From Tolypeutes matacus (Eukaryota > Chordata > Mammalia > Cingulata > Chlamyphoridae): DNA of 64,000 nt. The translations under genes and the position numbers were made by a program. The notes below the pieces were generated by a model. That model was not told the origin of the DNA, made no database searches, and saw nothing but the letters and a program-made list of their open reading frames with translations. Shown piece after piece: positions 58,831 through 64,000 of this stretch (positions are counted from its first letter, which is position 1; the number at the start of each line of letters is the position of its first letter). The DNA is taken from NCBI GenBank assembly GCA_026826555.1, contig JAKSZT010054335.1:5804815-5868814 (forward strand), in the 5' to 3' direction.

Positions 58831-60139
58831 ACCATGTTAATGTTTGACATAATCAAAAATAAATCAATGCAGATGGCTGGGTACTCTAACACTGCATCTC
58901 CACAGAAACGAATGTAATTCTAGAGCAAACCAGTAACAAACACTCAGAAGAGAGGAAAGCCTCTAAGCCACACCCACACCCACTGGGTTATGTTCTAAGG
59001 ACAAAAGAACTACAAAAAGCGCCTTTTATTTAGGAGGTGTGCTGATGCAGTGGTACTAGTACAACAATTCCAAAACTATTTTGGGTGCATTGTAGGAAAG
59101 ACCAAATGTGTAAATATCCTAATTTACACCCAGGAAGCTTTCAGGGAGGCTTTTTATTACTTATTTTAAGTTGGAAGGGCAGAGAAGGTATTTTTGGCAG
59201 AAGGAGCAAGAAAACCCTAAAAAGTTCAATTTGGATGGAGCTTAAGATTCAAAGGATAAAACTGGAAAGGCAGGCGGGGCAGATACAGGCTACTTCCTCA
59301 CCCAACTCCAGGGGGCACCACTCACATTGGAATCGATGTAACTGCGCCATAAAATGGCCCCGACCCCATACCCCTTGCTAGAAAGAGCTTGCCTTGACCC
59401 ACAGGCAAACATGGAAGACGGCAGCTGCCCTCTGGGCCGCAAAGTCCCTGCTGAGACGCTCGGCAAGTTAAATGAGAGGCCGGGCTTTGCCATCACAGGG
59501 CCTCACGGCCGGACAAGCAGGGGCACAGGGCGAACACGCACCCCACACTGCGACCTGCAGGGGCGCAGAGCGAACACGCACCCCACACTGCGACCCGCAG
59601 AGAGGCTTGTGCCTGAAAGCCACGACTCCGTGGCCTCGAATTGGAACGAGACAGCATCAAGCTGAACTGCTTATTCCCAAAATAACTATTTTTTTTAAAA
59701 AAGTATAGCTACTTAAGCAATTGGAAACATGCCCTTGATAGTCTTGATGTTCTAAGGTTACATAAACTTATAGGTCATTTTCAGAAAAGCGTTTCATTTC
59801 CAGGAAGTGTATGCATAAATATTTTTACTTTGGTATTTTGGGAGACATTCTGCAAGCTGCTTAAAATGTTTATTATTCGCTTGCTGCTCCATGATAAGGT
59901 CATAATAAAGCAGCACTCATTCCTATTAGTCTAGAATCACATAGTAGCTTCCCAGATTCCGACAATAACATTTTTCAGTTCTTAGGAATCACATTGGTTT
60001 TGTCATCCCAGCAAGAAGGAGAAATTGACAGTGAGTTCAATTTTTTTTTCATTTCTCAAGCCTGTGAGAGAATTCACACTTTTGTGATGCGTGAATACAA
60101 CCTAACCTTAAGGCATCTGTGTTCTTCCCCAGGTCCCCT
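58831..60139. other. No gene seen
   Basis: Mostly AT-rich unique sequence with a tandem duplication at 59531-59600 (period 40). Confidence 0.45.
59531..59600 (+). repeat. 40-bp tandem duplication
   Basis: cgaacacgcaccccacactg starts at 59531 and again at 59571. The 30-bp second copy differs from the first at one base. Confidence 0.9.
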
Positions 60140-61020
60140 CTCACCTTGTTTTGGGGGGGCCTTTCAGTTACCTATTATAGCATTAACAAACCATCCTGAA
60201 GCTTACCGGATTCAAATGACAATTACTGGGAAGCGGATGTGGCTCAAGCGACTGAGCTCCTGCCTACCACACAGGAGGTCCCGGGTTCAGTTCCTGGTGC
60301 CTCTTGGAGAAGATGAGCAAGACAGCGAGCTGTTGTGACAGGCAGGCTCGGTGAGCTGACGCAACAAGATGATACAACAAAGAGACACAGGGAGGAAAGA
60401 CATGAGACACACAATAAACCAGGAAGCTGCGGTGGCTCAAGAGATTTGAGCGTCTCTCTCCCACGTGGGAGGTCCTGGGTTTGGTTCCCAGTGCCTCCTA
60501 AAGAGATGATGAGCAGACAGAGAGCACACGAAAAATGGACACAGATAGCAGACAGCAAGCGCAAACAACAGGGAGGAGAATAAGTAAAATGAATATTTAA
60601 AAAAATAAAAATTAAAAAAAAATAAGACAATTATTTATTATCTCTCAATTGTGTGGAGCGGCAGGAGCTCAGCCGGGCAGCTCTTTTGTTCTCACTTGGG
60701 GTCTCACGAGTGTAGCCAGATGGTGGCAACGGCTCCCCCGTGCCTGGCACCTTGGCAGGGACAGCAGGAAGGCTGGGCCCTCCCTCTCGTTCCACGTTGG
60801 CTGTGTGGTCTCCTCACGGTGGCCCCACGAGGGAGTGTCCAAAGCTTGAGGTGGAGACTGTAGCTCTCTTAAGACTCAGTCTTAAAAGGGTCCCTTTTGC
60901 TGCAATCTGTTGGTCAAAATAAGTCACACAAAGCCAGCCTAGATTCAAGGGGAGAGGGTATAAACTCGACCTCTGGGGGGGGGTGGCGAGAACGTGTGGC
61001 CATCTTCAGCCCACCACACG
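60140..61020 (+). mobile_element. MaLR-like LTR relic split by a SINE
   Basis: 'agttacctattatagcattaacaaaccatcctgaagctta' at the left and '...tcttcagcccaccacacgg' at the right are parts of an old LTR, with the dimeric SINE (60226-60625) between them. Confidence 0.5.
60226..60625 (+). mobile_element. DAS-type SINE, dimeric, 8-bp flanking duplication
   Basis: Two tRNA-like blocks ('gcggatgtggctcaagcgac...' and 'gctgcggtggctcaagagat...') with a taagtaaaatgaat A-rich tail. gacaatta at 60218-60225 and 60626-60633 flanks it. Confidence 0.9.
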
Positions 61021-61186
61021 GGCCAGACGGCGCCGGTCCCCTCAGACAGTAAGGCGCAGCTGTGCTGCCCTCGCCTACTGCCCAGCTCCGTTAGCTGTGG
61101 CTCACAGCTCTTCAGACGAGCAAGGACTCACTCACAAGGGAAGCAAAGTCTGAGGACAGAGGCACACTGAATGCTTCTGCAGCTAT

Positions 61187-61405
61187 AGTCCAGGACAGGG
61201 AACAGCAGACATATTCTGTAAGGGGCAAGACAGCAAATATTTTGGCTTTGCAAGCTATTCGGTTCTGCTGTTGTGGCACGCCAGCAGCCATAGGCAATAG
61301 GTAAACGAACAGTGAGGCTGTGTTCCAATAAAACTTTATTTACAACAACAGCTTGTGGGGCGGATTTGGGCCACGGGCCATGACTTGCTGGCCCTGGTCT
61401 AGGAG
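61187..61405. mobile_element. hAT-like nonautonomous DNA transposon relic
   Basis: 'gaggctgtgttccaataaaactttatttacaac...gcggatttgggccacgggccatgacttgctgg' is a well-known mammalian DNA-transposon sequence. The ends 'ccaggacagggaacagcaga' and 'gacttgctggccctggt' are degenerate inverted repeats. Confidence 0.6.
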
Positions 61406-61439
61406 AACAAGCACTGGATTTAGGATCAGAAAACCACAG

Positions 61440-61600
61440 CTGGAATTCTGGCTGGAATTCTGACCTCACTAGTCACTACCCGTGTGACATTGGTAGAGCT
61501 TCTTAAAACTGCACATCTAAAAAAACAGAGATAAGGACGCCTACCTCCCAAGGTGGTATGGAGAGTGAGCTAATACCAGTGAAAATGCACAGCACACCCT
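61440..61600 (-). mobile_element. MIR SINE relic
   Basis: 'tgacctcactagtcactacccgtgtgacattgg...aaacagagataaggacgcctacctcccaaggtggt' has the antisense MIR layout. Confidence 0.5.
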
Positions 61601-61912
61601 CTCAGGAAGAAACACATTCTTTCCTTCCAGCCTAAAGAACAGCTCAGGAGGGGCTTCAGGCAGTCCAGCCTGGCAGGAGAGCGAGGACTGGCAGGCAGTG
61701 TTTTCCCAATGAAAGGAAACCTTCACTGATGAAAATCATACTTCACAGCAGACGAAAGAGTCTTTGTTAAAGGCCTGGCACTGTTTTGCCCTTTCTCAAC
61801 AGCAAAACACCTTGTTTTAAGGGATTCAGACCACAGTGGCACAACCCATATTTCACAAATAAGTAGCTTACACGGTCAGTAAAAAAAAATTAAAACATTA
61901 AAAATAAACAAG

Positions 61913-62030
61913 GAGGGAAGCAGATGTGGCTCAAGCGATTGAGCTCCCGCCTACCACATGGGAGGTCCCGGGTTTGGTCCTCAGTGCCTCCTAAAAACAA
62001 AAAAACAAACAAGCAAATAAATGGAAAAAC
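61913..62030 (+). mobile_element. DAS-type SINE monomer
   Basis: 'gcagatgtggctcaagcgattgagctcccgcc...ggtcccgggtttggtcc' with a caa/aaat tail. Confidence 0.9.
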
Positions 62031-62035
62031 CAACT

Positions 62036-62097
62036 CAGGGGAGCCGATGTGGCTCAGTAGGTGAGTGCCGGCTCCATAAAATAAAATAAATAAAATA
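62036..62097 (+). mobile_element. Truncated DAS-type SINE
   Basis: The A-box half only (gccgatgtggctcagtaggtg), jumping directly to an aaataaaataaat tail. The B-box half is missing. Confidence 0.75.
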
Positions 62098-63749
62098 GGC
62101 TCAGAAATGTTATTACTCAATCAAATACAAAGCTTGTTCAGAGGCATACAAATATAATTACATTGATTTAAGCTGGTTTTGTAGCTTCTGAAAGACAAGA
62201 TAAAAAATAGAAAGTTTCTGAGGTAAGTATATTTCTTAAAATGCTAAAGCATAACTGGGATTTCTTTTAACATGTGGGCGTAAACTTTATTTTTCTGAAA
62301 TTGGGCCCAGAAGAAAAAATATATATTCAAAATTGTGGGGGGAAAAGAGAAAGATCTATCCCTAACCAAAAGGAATTAAAAACATTGAAGTATTTTGTTT
62401 GCACCCTCACTAGTAGGGAGGCCTAACAGTTCAGCAGGAGAATAAGCTATTTCCACGTGAATAACTCCTGCTTTGGGAAATTCCATTTCATCCACAGGAG
62501 AGTGGGTGGACTGGCAGCGGCACACCAGCATCTCGGCCACGACTCCTCCTGCCAGTTCAACGTCCCCCTGGACCACAGCTGGGCAGCCCTGGCCACGAGC
62601 CAGCGCCTCCACCCAGGAGACAGCTGCGTTCCGAAGCGATGGCGTCAGCGACATCTTGGGGGCCAAAGGCTGTCATCACTCGGGTTGGATGTCCTTCCAA
62701 AGCAACCCTCACCACTTCCAGGGCGAGTGCTCCTGGAGAAGGCGAAAATCCAGGCAGATGGCTGGAGGGACAAGGGATGGACCTGTTGCTCCTGGTTCAT
62801 AAATTAATAAATTGTAATATACCGTTGGCCTTCTGATTCATAAATCAGATGGGGAAGAAGACCGAGCTCCAGTGAACATTCCCAAATTCCCTTGTATCTG
62901 AACTTGAGCAGAGCGGAATTTTCACATGACAGCTGGGATGGCTATATTAAGTCTCTCAGGCCAGCCCTCTACTAAATAAAGTTCCAGTGGCGCTGGGTTC
63001 ACATGACACCCAGGGCTCTCCAGACAGCTGGCTGTTCTCCCCGTATCTCCTGCTTTAGAGCTTCAGGTTCAAAGTAGCTCCTCGCCTGCTTCTGCCACGG
63101 CCAGAGCCCACGCCGTGCCCGGAGGGGCAAGGGCGACAGCTATCAGGGGACCGCGAGACAGCAGCGCTGCCTCTCTCCGCTGTCTGTGGTACGCGAGTGT
63201 GCACAGACCCAGCACCCTAAAGCCTCTAGCTGATGGTTACGTAAGAGGCAGCGTCAGGGGAAGCTGGGTCAGGGTGCATGGGAACTCTCCGCACCGTCTT
63301 TGCAACCTTTCTGTACATCTAAAATTACACCAAAACAGCGTAAGAGACTTGAGATCAGCTCAAGGGCCTCCAGTTTCCACAGGGTCCTTCTAACACAGCC
63401 CAGTAAATCCGAGCCAGTTTATTCCGCCGGAAAGGGACTGCAAAAACACCCGACAAGCATCTCAGGAACACTCAGCGCTAACATTCGCCTTTTCCTGATG
63501 ACGCTGCAAGGAGGACGGCCACGAGGCCAGGGCCGAGGTCAGGTCCTGTGCTGCCGGCATCTCCAGAGCTGCCCTGGCTACACGGCCCTGTGGCTGACCT
63601 TTGTCACTTTAAGTCCACTTAAAACACTGTAGTTTTCATGGAGTTGCCCTTACAATATTTGAATGATTATTTCAAAAATGAGTGACAAACATCAACCCAG
63701 CACTTTCAGAATCACTGCTCTGAGCACACGACACCGCCCCTCGAGCTTT
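62098..63749. other. No gene confirmed
   Basis: A 97-codon minus-strand frame at 62376-62666 looks protein-like (MAPKMSLTPSLRNAAVSW...) but is not recognised and lacks clear splice context. The rest is unique sequence. Confidence 0.35.
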
Positions 63750-63880
63750 AGCTGCCCCTTTCACGGAAATGTCTCATCCATTCCTTCGGAACCGCCAAGC
63801 AGGGAGGCACTCCCATTTCACAGAAAGGGAAACTGAAGCAAGACTAGCGCCTGGTGAAGCCGGGACAAAAACCTCAGCTG
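63750..63880 (+). mobile_element. MIR SINE relic
   Basis: 'ctcccatttcacagaaagggaaactgaagcaag' is a MIR-type block, with weak flanking similarity. Confidence 0.45.
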
Positions 63881-64000
63881 CCCAAACCTTGCCTGGTGTG
63901 GGCGCCCGCTGCCAGCTGCCTCTGCATGGGGGAAAACACACCTGGCAAACAGTTGCTTTCAATTTCTTCCCAAAACTAATAAGCTCTCTGAGTAGGATTT

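Overview
This window is mammalian genomic DNA, most likely from a xenarthran and probably an armadillo (Dasypus type). The evidence is at least twelve tRNA-derived SINEs of the armadillo DAS kind. Each has an internal pol III A box and B box, a core reading 'tgtggctca...gaggtcccgggttca', and an A-rich or taaa-rich tail. The organism is inferred from this repeat family; no species marker is present. There is no operon, CRISPR array, bacterial gene or dense gene cluster.

The one protein gene I can support is TRAK1 (trafficking kinesin-binding protein 1, the mitochondrial kinesin/dynein adaptor, HAP1/Milton family), read on the minus strand. A coding exon at 2350-2544 carries the highly conserved start of the HAP1_N region and has consensus splice sites on both sides. 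The first coding exon of the common isoform is at 38544-38634, beside a CpG-rich stretch. About 36 kb of intron separates them. Further upstream, 42367-42657 is a 97-codon open segment with a strong acceptor and donor. Its phase (1/1) lets it splice in frame to the 2350-2544 exon, so it is a candidate extra N-terminal exon. A second CpG island at about 56.1-56.8 kb holds a (GGGGCC)7 tract on the TRAK1 sense strand. The remaining TRAK1 exons lie below position 1.

Layout by region: (1) 1-6.7 kb: TRAK1 exon, a dimeric SINE, old LINE and MIR pieces. (2) 6.74-14.95 kb: a broken minus-strand endogenous retrovirus with paired LTRs, a primer binding site for tRNA-Arg, a polypurine tract, an env transmembrane relic and inverted integrase relics. 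A solo LTR of another family and an L1 are inserted in it. (3) 15-33 kb: intron with L1 fragments, a tiny processed-mRNA 3' end inserted in an L1, SINEs, a second copy of the solo LTR and a 20-bp minisatellite. (4) 33.2-36.1 kb: an old repeat carrying two minisatellites (one a CCAAT-box array) and split by a LINE. (5) 37.7-41.2 kb: minisatellites, a 10-N gap and the TRAK1 first coding exon. (6) 41.2-64 kb: the candidate upstream exon, a 5'-inverted LINE with perfect 15-bp target duplications, many SINEs, the (GGGGCC)n CpG island, an L1 with a SINE pair inside it, and two hAT-like DNA transposon relics.

The long open frames in tandem repeats (40.7-41.2 kb, 33.8-34.3 kb, 26.5-27.5 kb) are repeat artefacts, not genes. 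I found no evidence for a new multi-gene system. The most useful leads are the candidate TRAK1 exon, the GGGGCC tract, the patchy LTR divergence and the inverted integrase relic.
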